Shown here piece by piece: positions 45,310 to 55,107 of a DNA stretch of 64,000 bases. The translations under genes were made by a program, and so were the position numbers. This DNA comes from Thereva unica (Eukaryota > Arthropoda > Insecta > Diptera > Therevidae), in the NCBI GenBank assembly GCA_949987705.1, contig OX465281.1:198573112-198637111 (forward strand), in the 5' to 3' direction. Positions within the stretch are counted from its first letter, which is position 1. Each line of letters starts with the position of its first letter. The notes beneath the pieces are model-generated. The model was not told where the DNA came from, did no database searches, and worked only from the letters and a program-made list of their open reading frames with translations.

Positions 45310-47331
45310 TAGTGATGAGCAAAAGTGGTCTTGTTCTTGCAGTCTTGTCTTGTTCTTGCACATTTTGCAAGAACAAGAACAAGACTCAGTTATGCTTGCA
45401 AGAACAAGAACAAGACTAAAGGCCCAGTTATATAGCAGAAATGAAAATGAACCGAAACGAAAAGAATGAAATAAATTGTATGAAAATATATGAACTCAGT
45501 TATATAAACGAACAGAACCGAAACCGAACGAAAGATATAAATTTATTTCATTTCGGTATTCGTTTCAGCTATTCAGCGCGTTAATTTGACAGTTGGACAG
45601 ACAGTTTGTTTTCAAATTAAAAGCTGTCGAAAGAATGAAAACGAGGGTATTTTAAACAAAATGCAGTCAATACAAGGAGAAAATATTAAAATTTTTAATT
45701 CTCTTGCGAGAAACTATCCCCCATTGAATTAATTATTATATTTCATTTAATATCAAAAGCAGGCAAACACTCATTAATAAATGTCAAAAGCGGATTCCGT
45801 CTTTCGTTTATATAATTGCAGTGTATTCCCCGTTTCATTTCATTTCAAATCTGTTCGTTTTCATTTCTGCTATATAACTAGGCCTTAACTGTGCAAGAAC
45901 AAGACCCAGAGCAAGATTTCTTGCAAGATTCTTGCAAAAATTCCACCTAAATTCATTCTATTAAAAACAAAAAACATAAAATTGATTATTATGCTCAAGT
46001 AATTATTATAGATACATGTATATGTGTATATATTTAGTATGATAATTGTAAAAGCATTTGTACATAAGTACATAATGACTTTGCATGTCAACGAGATTCA
46101 GAATCAATATTTTTGCATTTCGAAGCAAAATTTTCCGAAAAGATTTAGGTAGATGTCCCACACTGCCTACTCTTTTTTTATCCAATTGGGTGGTCTGTTA
46201 CTTTAATTCAATTTCTGGTGTTTAGGAAACTAGTCCTTCTTCTGTTAAATCCATACAAAAATGAAGATTCCTCATATTATATTAAGATAAAAATAAAGTT
46301 TAAAAAACCGACTTCAGGAAGAAACCAATCCCGTGATACACAAAAAAGGAAGAAATAATTGTTGGTAATTCTTAACAGCATTAATCGAATCAGAATGGAT
46401 TTAGAAAGAAGAATCTATAGTATTCAGTAGTTCAAGTAGTTTATTAGAAAAGAAAAAATGCTCTAAAAAAATTCTTTTTTGAGTAACCTCTTTTGCTTTT
46501 TGGATGGCAAGGAAACTCGGACTTTTCTCAATGTATGTAATATTTTCAAGGCCTCCGCATTGGTTACATCGCATCGTAAGAACGACATGACAGGAGCGTG
46601 GGCCAGTTTTTGTATTGCTGCAAAGGGATTTAATAATTTTTTGTGCCCATACACGACATTTCTTCTTTAAAGAATCATACTTGAACAACCTAATTTTTTA
46701 TAATAAGTAATGGGTATAATACTGGTTTACTTTTGCTTCAAAATATTTCCGTTGTAATTTGTTGCTTACACACTTGACAGAAAAATGTCTACGCCTAACT
46801 TGTTCCCCTATGAATTTTATGTAATTTTTCAGGGGCGCAAACATAATAACGTCACCAAGAGCAGTCGTGAAACTGATTTGTTTAATAAAAAAGCCATGTG
46901 GAATTCTCACCTCAAAGGTAGTAAATTTTCGGTGTATACAAACTTTTGACGCTGACTGACTGACGCTAAAATTATAATAGTTTTAAAATCAATTTTTTGC
47001 ATTTTGTTGTTTGGATATATTTTTTTTATTAAAGTCTAGGTTTTTTTCAATAACCATTTTATAAAATCAACATACAATACCTACTACATGCGAGAAAATA
47101 CCTTGGCCTTGCAGTTTTGTCTTGCCTTGTCTTGGTCTTGCACATTTAGTAAGAACAAGAACAAGCCCTAGGTATATTTGCAAGAACAAGAACAAGAACA
47201 AGCCTTAGGTATATTTGCAAGAACAAGAACAAGACTTAGCTATGCTTGCAAGAACAAGACAGACTGAACAAGAACAAGACAAGAACAAGACTAGATTAGT
47301 CTTGTCTTGTTCTTGCGTTTGCTCATCACTA
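45310..47331. mobile_element. hAT-type element of self-complementary repeats
   Basis: A perfect 8-bp duplication, GCCAATCC (45302-45309 and 47332-47339), flanks termini TAGTGATGAGCAAA and its complement. Just inside both ends are dense runs of CTTGTTCTTGCA and TGCAAGAACAAG. These words are complements of each other, so each end can fold on itself. The 2022-bp interior has no transposase and includes a nested MITE at 45420-45885. Confidence 0.88.
45420..45885. mobile_element. Harbinger-type MITE
   Basis: 466 bp with inverted ends AGGCCCAGTTATATAGCAG and AGGCCTAGTTATATAGCAG, followed inward by AAATGAAAA. TAA is repeated on both flanks (45417-45419 and 45886-45888), the three-base duplication typical of PIF/Harbinger. 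It is non-coding and rich in GAAACGAAA-type words near the left end. Confidence 0.75.
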
Positions 47332-47486
47332 GCCAATCCGTGTGGCCGGCGGCACGTTATCATATTCAAATTTTTTTTATGTTTTGGTGTTGCGCTCTTA
47401 GTCAGGCTTTTCCGGGCTTCTGGCTGAGGGGGCAAGACCAAGCATAAATGGCGCCCAATACATAGTCGCGCCATTATGCTGTTACA

Positions 47487-48119
47487 AAGTTTTCACTCTA
47501 TCAGGAATACTGACTTTTTCCGATTAGGTTTTCGAAATGCAGACCTACCCCATTTTTTAACGGCCGCCCCGCCCCGCTCGGGCTATGAAGGATTTTTATT
47601 GGTTCTAATAGGTACGTCGTCTTTCTGTCTATTTGTAGGGCGGTTAAGAGAACCGGCTAATCTTGGTTTGAAACGTTTTTGACGGGCTATATTTTCTTAG
47701 ACATATTTTAGGCTTCCTTTCACTCGGTCAAAGAGTATTTTATTGACAAAGACAGACAAGCCGTTATGGGGGGGTATAGCCCAATACTTAAGGATTGTGT
47801 ATTGATTGTGTAGGAGACAGAAATAATCGAACACTGCTGCCACTGTAAGATATTGCTCTTTCAATAGACGGGAATACTATTGATCGATGGGTCAGAGATT
47901 ATATTGAAATACACAATAAACCTAAGTTAAACAAATGAACAAAAAGAAATCTATCAACGCGTCATCAACTGTATCAATACGGGTGTAAGTAGTGTATATT
48001 TTTTAGGCGCACCACGCGACACTGGCACTGGATAGTGCCGATAGGCTCTCTAAGTAGTAGAGCTATGTCACTCCGGCGCCACCTCCTAGGTGGCTTCGTA
48101 GTGACATAGGATTTGGGGG
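47487..48119. other. No recognisable gene
   Basis: Anonymous sequence. A GC-richer patch around 48005-48110 contains several short inverted words (for example GGCACTGGATAGTGCC and GCCACCTCCTAGGTGGC) but matches no RNA family I know. Confidence 0.4.
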
Positions 48120-48700
48120 GGTCTGAAAGCTCTTCATGTACGTGTACGAGGTGTTTTAGGTTTGTGTCTTGGATAAGGTGGCTTGAAAGCTCTTCATGTA
48201 TGGGTATGAGGTGTGAAGGTGGCTTAGAGTTGGTGTGTGGAGATGGGTGAAAGCTCTTTATGTACGTGTACGAGATGTTTTGGGTTTGGGTCTTGGGTTA
48301 GGTGGTTTGAAAGCTGTTTATGGAGGTTGGGTGTCTTGGATGGGGTGGCTTGGAGTTGGTGGGTGGAGATGGGTGGTCCAGAGCGTGTATGGGATTTGGT
48401 GTGGGACCGGGGTGGGATTTGGGGTGTGACTGAAAGCTGTGTTGTTGAGTGCCACCTGTGGGAAGCTAGTTGAATTTCGGTGTTGATTTGGTCCAGAGCT
48501 GGCATGGGATTTGAGGTGTGACTTAAAGCTCTGGATGTATGTTTCTTGGATAGGGTGGCGCAGAACCGGCATGGGATATGGCCCAGAGCTGGCATGGGAT
48601 TTGGGGATGTGACTTAAGGCTCTGGATGTATGTTTGCGTGGCCCAGAACCGGCATGGGATTTTGGATAAAAAGTTGGTGCGAGATGTGAGCGCCAGCTGT
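48120..48700 (+). repeat. Degenerate G/T-rich minisatellite
   Basis: Irregular tandem copies of words such as GAAAGCTCTTCATGTACGTG, GGTTTGTGTCTTGGATAAGG, GGTGGCTTGGAGTTGGTGGG and GAGCTGGCATGGGATTTG. The open frames across it on both strands follow from its composition and are not genes. It lies just outside the left inverted repeat of the Polinton; sequence near 48715 (CTAAGAATTAAAGAAGCTC) resembles the inner edge of that repeat. Confidence 0.8.
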
Positions 48701-48841
48701 GAGAAGCTAGTTGAACTAAGAATTAAAGAAGCTCTTGGGGAACCTTTGGATAAATTTCTCTGTGAGTGGAATTAAACTAAGCTGTGTGTGGGGGATTGAG
48801 AGCTTTGGTTTCGAGATGTTTTCTGTAGTATTAATTCTGGT

Positions 48842-48945
48842 GCTTTGGAATGAGCTTTGATTCTGGAGCAAAAATATACATATAATTCAGTGAAGAACTG
48901 TACTTTCAAGTAACACTAAGAATTAAATTAAGCTTTAGCTGAGAT
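48842..48945 (+). repeat. Polinton left terminal inverted repeat
   Basis: 104 bp matching the complement of 62726-62816 at about 95 percent, except for a 12-bp insertion (AATTAAATTAAG, 48921-48932) that duplicates adjacent sequence. It contains ATATACATATAATTC, which could act as an inward-facing TATA-like element. It is short for the group, whose repeats usually span hundreds of bases. Confidence 0.85.
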
Positions 48946-49753
48946 GGCTATATATTATTCTCGACAACAACCCGGTGCGATCTGTAAGCTATGATCTGGA
49001 TTGCAACCATATGCCATGATATATTATTATTATTATTATCTTCCAAAGAATTTTTAATGAGGACACTCACCTCAAGTCGCAATATTATAACAACCGCAAC
49101 TTGAAAATTGCTAAGTGGTCAAAAAGATGAAAAAGATATTTCCCATAAGCATCAACAATGCAGCGAAGGCTCCCATTTTCATCAGACTTGTGATGCTGGA
49201 TATATTATATTTTTAAACAATAAATTTAAGGTAAAATACCTTTCACAAACCACAAATATTACACACACTAAGAAGTGGCAAAAAGCTGCCGCAAAAAATA
49301 CTCGGTCACATACTAAAAACAATGAAGATTCCCATTATCAGCTAACTTATGCCTTAATTATTCAATCTTGAACGTATTGGATAAATTCTATTATTTAAAC
49401 TGATCACCTTAAGTGCTAATTGTACCCAATGAGTAAATTTTAATAACGGTTAAATAAGAAAACATCGGATTCCTTATCAAGCAAAGATGTGAAAATTTCA
49501 GTCTTCTCATGCTGCGAACGTTTATTGAGATAAACAAAGTGCATCAGTGAATGTAATCAGCAAGTTAGTACTGAAAAGAAAAAAATTAAACGGCAGAGCA
49601 AACTTCTGAAATATTTAATAAAGTTAGGGTATTAAAAAGAATTGTTGTTGTTGTAATAGCTACAAATAAAAAACCTATTAATTAGAACACATATTATTTT
49701 TATTCTGATAAATCATACAATTATTTGTTTATTCAAGATACAGCACAGTATTA
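48946..49753. other. Polinton left subterminal region, no clear gene
   Basis: AT-rich sequence. A frame at 49108-49371 (87 codons) shows no recognised domain, so I do not call it a gene. Two related words (GAAGGCTCCCATTTTCATCA and GAAGATTCCCATTATCAGC) occur at about 49166 and 49324. Confidence 0.4.
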
Positions 49754-50137
49754 TTATTCACCAGGAAATTTCCTTTTCTTGTTGTTAGGATTGTAAAAAT
49801 TAGGGATTTCACTTGAATTATCGGTATAAAAACTATAATTAACTGGAATGGCATCAATTTGTACAAACTTGAAAATAAATGTCTTCCCCTGCGGTCCAGA
49901 ATTGATTACGTGGAAATTTCCTTTGTTGTTGATGTCTTGTAAGGCTGCATCAGAAAGTGAACTGTACCTGGCTGGTAGCAAAAGCTGATGCTCCTTTAAC
50001 TCGAGATGAATCCGAACACCATACACTGTTTCAAGCCTGCTTGCAGATTTTATTTTATATGGGGTTCCAAACTCCATGTCGGACATCCTTAAGTATGGTG
50101 AGTATTCCAAGCTTTTGAGTTCTGTTGCTGTATCCAT
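49754..50137 (-). CDS. Polinton small protein, 127 aa, function unknown
   Basis: A complete frame from an ATG at 50137. Features seen: FGTPYKIKSASRLETVYGVRIHLEL followed by LLLPARYSSLSDAALQ and a basic C-terminal tail (NNKKRKFPG). The pattern of a glycine-bounded strand, then a YG turn, then a strand ending in LP-R looks like a small beta-barrel. An OB-fold single-strand-binding role is a guess from shape only. It lies next to and divergent from the polymerase, sharing the repeat-bearing intergenic region. A TATA-like TATATAA lies at 50211-50217, 74 bp upstream. I believe similar small proteins occur in other insect Polintons, but I cannot name a family. Confidence 0.7.
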   Translation of the reverse strand: MDTATELKSLEYSPYLRMSDMEFGTPYKIKSASRLETVYGVRIHLELKEHQLLLPARYSSLSDAALQDINNKGNFHVINSGPQGKTFIFKFVQIDAIPVNYSFYTDNSSEIPNFYNPNNKKRKFPGE

Positions 50138-50210
50138 GTTTCTGGGGTTGATGTTGTTGATCTCCAGGTGGTTGGGGTTGAACTGCTAGCGTTCTCCTTC
50201 ACAGTTCTCA

Positions 50211-50217
50211 TTATATA
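50211..50217 (-). promoter_or_regulatory. TATA box for the 127-aa gene
   Basis: TATATAA on the minus strand, 74 bp before the ATG. Confidence 0.45.
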
Positions 50218-50227
50218 CCCTAAATCT

Positions 50228-50600
50228 AGAAACATGATTGAACTTGTCCATGAGTCCGCAGCACATAGATGCACCTGTCTAAACAACTTTGGGGTGGAAG
50301 TTTTCATGATGCACCTGTGTAAACAACTTTTGGGGCCTAGGAATTCGCTACGTCAGCAGTTTTTGCACCTGCGTGAGAAAGCTATAGACCGGAAGTTGGT
50401 AAATTGAATTGAATTCCATGCACCTGTGTAAACAACTTTTGGAGGAAGGGGTAGGGATTTGCCTGTCTGTGACTATGGTGATGCAATTCCATCTAAGACA
50501 GCCGGATACCGGAAGTTGGTAAATTTTGTACTTGTCCATGAGTTCCATGCACCTATGTAAACAACACTTAGGGTCAGGAATTTGCTACATAGGCAGATTT
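50228..50600 (+). repeat. Intergenic repeats upstream of the polymerase gene
   Basis: Four copies of GCACCTGTGTAAACAACTTT (variants at about 50270, 50312, 50419 and 50550), spaced 42-131 bp apart. Associated secondary repeats are CTTGTCCATGAGT (about 50227 and 50531), CGGAAGTTGGTAAAT (about 50391 and 50511) and GGAATTTGCTACAT/GGAATTCGCTACGT. They fill the gap between the divergent 127-aa and polymerase genes. They may be regulatory or replication elements; nothing in the sequence decides between these. Confidence 0.85.
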
Positions 50601-50639
50601 GCATGATCGAACTTGTTCATGTTGTGCAATTGCGGGTAT

Positions 50640-50647
50640 TATAAAAG
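50640..50647 (+). promoter_or_regulatory. TATA box for the polymerase gene
   Basis: TATAAAAG, with the first in-frame ATG at 50825. A leader of about 150 bases would follow. Confidence 0.6.
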
Positions 50648-50824
50648 AAGCAGTAGCAGTAGTATTTTCACAGTTTACAACGAGCATCCCGCGAGTTAAC
50701 TAGTAAAGTGTTATTAATTACGACTCCTGATAATACTGGTGATTTTAACAGTGAGCATCCAACCAATTTAACAAGTGCTAAGTGAAAAGTTTTGTTTTTG
50801 TTATTAATTATTATAACTTTTAAA

Positions 50825-53800
50825 ATGGATACACGCAGTATAATGAGTGGACTAAAAAAGCAAGCAGCAGATTGCTTAAGGGACAGAGACGCTGCGCAAA
50901 GTGTTATTATTACAAAGGTGTGTGGTTTATTCATTAAAAAAATAAAAGCAGCATGCAGGGCCGAAAAGCAGATTGGGACCAAACAACACTATCAAAATTG
51001 CATTGCGCAACTAAGAGGTTTACAAGTATTGTTGAAAGCTGGCAGCAGCCACCATGGAGCAGGTGTGCAGGAAGGAGGAAGAAGTGAAAAAAGAAGTGCT
51101 CGTGTACGCTGGGAAGAGCTGAATAATGCGTTTGCATCACGAATCAGGACAGGCGTCATCATTAATATAAAGCACATCGAAGTGAAGCAATTTTTAAAGG
51201 ATGGTTATGCTTTGTTTGAGCGGCGCGTTAAGAACATTTTAAAGAAGCATAATTTCGTCAAGACATCAACGACTTTAAGCTGCGAGTATGTTAAGCATGG
51301 TGTCAATGATGGTGATATTATAAGCGACATAAAATACTTTCACACCAAAACTACGCCCATTGGGAGCACCGATGATCTGGAACAGTGGTTTTTGAAAAAC
51401 GTGCAGGATGATCTATTGACCCAAGTTGAGGAGTTCCAAGAGAAAGATAGCGGCTGGGCTTTACATACCATAGTGAACTTAATGGTGCAAATAAACAAAT
51501 ACGAGCCATTAAGAGGATCGTCATTTATAAAATTGCCGCAAAGCATCGCAGCAAAGCATGCATGCGTAAATGTGAGGAATAATGATAATGCATGCTTTGC
51601 GTGGGCAGTGGTCTCTGCTTTGTATCCAGTAGAGTATAGGGATCACGCATATAGAACATCAAAGTACCCGCACTACAACAATGTGCTAAACTTGAGCGGT
51701 ATCACTCTTCCAGTTACACTGAGTCAAATAAAAATATTTGAAGCAAACAATGGATTATCGATTAATGTTTTCATACTGGAAAAGGAAAAGACAAATGAAT
51801 ACACGACTGTTCCAGCTTACTTAACGAAGAAGCAATTGGATAAACACATCAACCTGCTAATGATAAAGTCAAATTATGACTGCAGTGAGGATGGTGATGA
51901 TAGTGACGGTGATAGTGATATTGTTTATCATTTCTGCTGGATTAAAGACTTATCACGTTTGGTGAGCAGGCAGACGTCTAAAAACGAACACAAAAAATAT
52001 ATCTGCGATAGATGTTTATTTTATTTTTATACTGAAGAAATGCTCGCAGCGCATGTGTCTGAGTGTGAAAAGGTGAATGACTGTAAAGTTGCTTTTCACA
52101 AGGAGAAATTTATCACTTTTAAAAATTATAATTATAAGAATCCAGTGCCATTTACAGTATATGCAGATTTGGAGTCGGTATTGATACCTGTTACCGATGG
52201 TGGTAGTAATGGTGATAAGACGAGAAAAATTCAAGAACATGAAGTTCATAGTATTGGATTATATTTTCACTGCTACTACGATGACTCTTTATCATTTTAC
52301 CGATCAAATCGTGGAAAAACGTGTCTTCAGTGGTTTACATTGCAGTTGCAGGAAATAGCAAATATAGCTGAAGAGAAAATAAAAGATATAAAACCGCTAG
52401 TACCCTTATCAGTGCAGGAAAAGTGCATACAATATAACCAACCATGCTGCCATATATGCGAGAAACCCTTTGTGCTTGGCGAAACTAGAGTGAGAGATCA
52501 TTGCCACCTCACAGGTAAATATCGTGGACCTGCACAAAACAGCTGCAACATCAATTATAATGATTGTCGCAACATCCCAGTCATTTTCCACTCAGGATAT
52601 GATGCGCATTTCATAATCAAGGATATAGCATTAACCATACCAGGAAAAGTGGATCTTTTACCGTTGAACAAAGAGCGGTACATTTCATTTACCAAACACA
52701 TTGAAAATAGCTCCATCAAGCTGAGATTCATCGACTCTTATAGATTTATGGATGAATCTTTGGATAAACTAGCCGGACTGCTGCCTAAGGAAAAATTAAA
52801 AATAACAAAAGCTCAATGGCAAGACCTGGATGATGAAAGCTTCAACCTTCTCACGCGCAAAGGAGTTTTTCCATATGACTTCATCGATGGTTGGGATAAA
52901 TTGGAGTGTAATAGTTTACCTAGCGTGGAGCATTTTTATAATAAAATGATTGATGAGCCGATAACTGAAAAAGATTATGAACATGCGCAAAAAGTGTGGG
53001 AAAAATTTAACATTAAAAGCCTGGGAGAGTATTCAGATTTGTATTTAAAAACAGATGTTCTTCTGCTGGCGGATATTTTTACAAATTTTAGAGCTATGGG
53101 ACTGGAGACTTACAAACTTGACCCTGCACACGTCTTCACACTGCCTGGATATACATGGGCAGCGATGCTGTATTACACGGGAGTGCGCTTAGAAAGGATA
53201 ATGGATGTTGACATGCTTTTATTTATTGAAAAATCTTGCCGAGGTGGAATTAGCCAATGCTGCTGCAGATATAGTGAAGCCAACAATAAATATATGAAAA
53301 ACTTTAAACCGGATGAAGAAACTAAATATCTGATGTACTATGACGTGAATAATTTATATGGATGGGCCATGTCGCAATCACTTCCAACCGGAAACTTTAA
53401 ATGGATTGATAATGTTGATGTTATGAGTGTTGATGATAATTCACCGATCGGCTATATGTTGGAGGTAGATCTTGAATACCCGCAGGAGCTGCATAATTTG
53501 CATAAAGATTTTCCATTTTGCCCCACTCATTCAGCACCACCAGGATCAAAACAAGGCAAACTTTTAACCACTTTACACACCAAAGAAAAATATGTTATAC
53601 ATTACCGCAACCTAAAACAATGTTTATCACATGGACTAATACTCAAGAAAACTCACCGCATTCTGCAGTTCGATCAATCACCATGGCTTAAACCATATGT
53701 GGACTTAAATACAGATAAAAGGAAACAAGCCAAAAATGCCTACGAGAAGAACCAATATAAGAAAATAATTAATGCTGTTTTCGGAAAAACTATGGAAAAT

Positions 53801-54577
53801 GTGCGAAAATATTCAAACATAAAACTATGTACAAAGTGGGAGGGGCGGTATGGCGCTAGAAACCTCATTGCAGCACCGAATTTCCATAGTCGCGCAATTT
53901 TCAATGAAAATTTAGTAGCAGTTGAATTACGAAAGCTGGTAGTTAAATTCGATAAACCATTATACATTGGTATGGCGATTCTCGATATTTCTAAAATAGC
54001 ACTGTACGAATTCCATTATGACTTTATGCTAAAAGAGTTGAATGCTGATAAATGCAAAATAATGTACATGGATACGGATTCATTAGTATATGAAATAAAA
54101 AATGTTGACATATACGATATTATGAAGAAAAACATAGATAAATTTGATACTAGTGATTATCCTATGACCAACCAGTTTAATATGCCGCAAGCAAATAAAA
54201 AAGTTCCTGGATTGATGAAAGATGAATTAAGTGGCCGAATAATGACATTGTTTGTAGGCTTAAGGTCTAAAATGTACTCCCTTGAAATAGATGGTGTTGA
54301 TGAAGTGAAGAAAGCAAAAGGGGTAAAGAAGAACGTTGTGGCGAAAACTTTGCAGATTAGCGACTATATTGAATGTTTGCAAAATTCAAAAAGCAAGATA
54401 GCTGAGCAAAAAAGCATTCGTTCATATAGTCATAAAGTGTACACTTTAAACCAAGCAAAGATCGCTTTAAACCCACAGGATGATAAACGCTGCATTATGG
54501 ACAACGGGATCGACACTCTACCATGGGGACATTTTTCAGTGCAGCAGCAGCAGCAAGAAGACATGGATGTAGAATAA
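50825..54577 (+). CDS. polB: Polinton protein-primed DNA polymerase B
   Basis: A 1250-residue frame from the ATG at 50825; the 11 preceding open codons lack an ATG. Approximate residues: an N-terminal region with NNDNACFAWAVVSALYP (near 246), which resembles an OTU-type cysteine-protease centre; a C2H2-like finger CDRCLFYFYTEEMLAAHVSEC (near 392); exonuclease motif I VYADLE (447); an inserted His-Me-finger (endonuclease VII-like) block with CCHICEKPF, VRDHCHLTGKYRG and CNINY (539-575); exonuclease II FHSGYDAHF (586) and III YSDLYLKTDVLLLAD (734); polymerase motifs A YYDVNNLYGWAMSQSLP (838), B KKIINAVFGKTMENV (978) and C MYMDTDSLVYE (1081); and GLRSKMYSLE (1146). It would replicate the element from a protein primer bound at the ends. 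No lesion is seen. Confidence 0.97.
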   Translation: MDTRSIMSGLKKQAADCLRDRDAAQSVIITKVCGLFIKKIKAACRAEKQIGTKQHYQNCIAQLRGLQVLLKAGSSHHGAGVQEGGRSEKRSARVRWEELNNAFASRIRTGVIINIKHIEVKQFLKDGYALFERRVKNILKKHNFVKTSTTLSCEYVKHGVNDGDIISDIKYFHTKTTPIGSTDDLEQWFLKNVQDDLLTQVEEFQEKDSGWALHTIVNLMVQINKYEPLRGSSFIKLPQSIAAKHACVNVRNNDNACFAWAVVSALYPVEYRDHAYRTSKYPHYNNVLNLSGITLPVTLSQIKIFEANNGLSINVFILEKEKTNEYTTVPAYLTKKQLDKHINLLMIKSNYDCSEDGDDSDGDSDIVYHFCWIKDLSRLVSRQTSKNEHKKYICDRCLFYFYTEEMLAAHVSECEKVNDCKVAFHKEKFITFKNYNYKNPVPFTVYADLESVLIPVTDGGSNGDKTRKIQEHEVHSIGLYFHCYYDDSLSFYRSNRGKTCLQWFTLQLQEIANIAEEKIKDIKPLVPLSVQEKCIQYNQPCCHICEKPFVLGETRVRDHCHLTGKYRGPAQNSCNINYNDCRNIPVIFHSGYDAHFIIKDIALTIPGKVDLLPLNKERYISFTKHIENSSIKLRFIDSYRFMDESLDKLAGLLPKEKLKITKAQWQDLDDESFNLLTRKGVFPYDFIDGWDKLECNSLPSVEHFYNKMIDEPITEKDYEHAQKVWEKFNIKSLGEYSDLYLKTDVLLLADIFTNFRAMGLETYKLDPAHVFTLPGYTWAAMLYYTGVRLERIMDVDMLLFIEKSCRGGISQCCCRYSEANNKYMKNFKPDEETKYLMYYDVNNLYGWAMSQSLPTGNFKWIDNVDVMSVDDNSPIGYMLEVDLEYPQELHNLHKDFPFCPTHSAPPGSKQGKLLTTLHTKEKYVIHYRNLKQCLSHGLILKKTHRILQFDQSPWLKPYVDLNTDKRKQAKNAYEKNQYKKIINAVFGKTMENVRKYSNIKLCTKWEGRYGARNLIAAPNFHSRAIFNENLVAVELRKLVVKFDKPLYIGMAILDISKIALYEFHYDFMLKELNADKCKIMYMDTDSLVYEIKNVDIYDIMKKNIDKFDTSDYPMTNQFNMPQANKKVPGLMKDELSGRIMTLFVGLRSKMYSLEIDGVDEVKKAKGVKKNVVAKTLQISDYIECLQNSKSKIAEQKSIRSYSHKVYTLNQAKIALNPQDDKRCIMDNGIDTLPWGHFSVQQQQQEDMDVE

Positions 54578-54632
54578 AACTCACACAAGTGCAATATGTA
54601 AATAGTATGAATAAAAGAATAATTATAACTTT

Positions 54633-55106
54633 TTATAAAAAATTTGTTTTATTTAAAAATTCCCTTATTACAAAAACATTTTTCAGAGCACATCGGCCTT
54701 CGTGTATTATGCAGGATAAGAAGCCATTTGTTGTTGTTGTTGTTAATAGTTTGGGGCATCCCTCCTCTTCTACATCATATATGGTTAGCTCCTCTCCAAA
54801 TAATTCCTGAATCCATTGTTTCTTTCCAGCTCCTTTAACATAGATTATTTTATCATGCAACAGATCTCCAACTGAATATAGTGTGCGGTAGGGAATGTAT
54901 CCATCACCCCATCTGAATCCATGGTGATTGTGTCTCAGCCACTCAACTTGTTTCTTTTCAGACCGAGTTAGATGTTTATGTGGGAATGGTGGTTGGAATA
55001 TGTAGTGCTGCATTTGATTTTCACAATTTAAAAGGGCCAATTCTTTGAAAATAAATTGATTGTTTTGTAATTTGAATCCTTGAAGATCGATGATAATGGC
55101 ATCCAT
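54633..55106 (-). CDS. Polinton 157-aa protein, possible nuclease-like fold
   Basis: A frame from the ATG at 55106, which lies one base after the stop codon of the upstream capsid gene (TGAAATG). It has no TATA box of its own, so translation by reinitiation on the capsid mRNA is likely. Visible blocks: MDAIIIDLQGFKLQNNQFIF, KELALLN, VEWLRHNHHGFRWGDGYIPY, IIYVKGAGKKQWIQELFG, EEEGCPKL and RCALKNVFV. The opening beta-strand with an aspartate, then a KEL strand and a KG-K-W helix, recall RNase H-fold (DEDD-type) exonucleases, but I cannot confirm the active site. It probably belongs to a family seen in other arthropod Polintons. Confidence 0.7.
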   Translation of the reverse strand: MDAIIIDLQGFKLQNNQFIFKELALLNCENQMQHYIFQPPFPHKHLTRSEKKQVEWLRHNHHGFRWGDGYIPYRTLYSVGDLLHDKIIYVKGAGKKQWIQELFGEELTIYDVEEEGCPKLLTTTTTNGFLSCIIHEGRCALKNVFVIREFLNKTNFL

Positions 55107-55107
55107 T

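Larger units (their letters stand above)
43598..47486 (-). mobile_element. Solo LTR, same family as 29928, interrupted
   Basis: Read on the minus strand it starts TGTAACAGCATAATGGCGCG at 47486 and ends CGTTACA at 43598, matching the LTRs at 29928 and 36270 but clearly diverged. A 4-bp duplication, AAGT (43594-43597 and 47487-47490), flanks it. No internal region or partner LTR is present, so it is the product of LTR-LTR recombination. A hAT-type element at 45310-47331 splits it. Confidence 0.88.

Noticed and set aside
48120..48700. Open frames on both strands (for example 48224-48595)
   Set aside because: They lie in a degenerate G/T-rich minisatellite and show no protein similarity.
49108..49371. 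87-codon frame near the Polinton left end
   Set aside because: No domain is recognised and no promoter-like element is evident, so it is left as intergenic.
50792..50824. Upstream extension of the polymerase frame
   Set aside because: It would start at TTG. The first ATG is at 50825.
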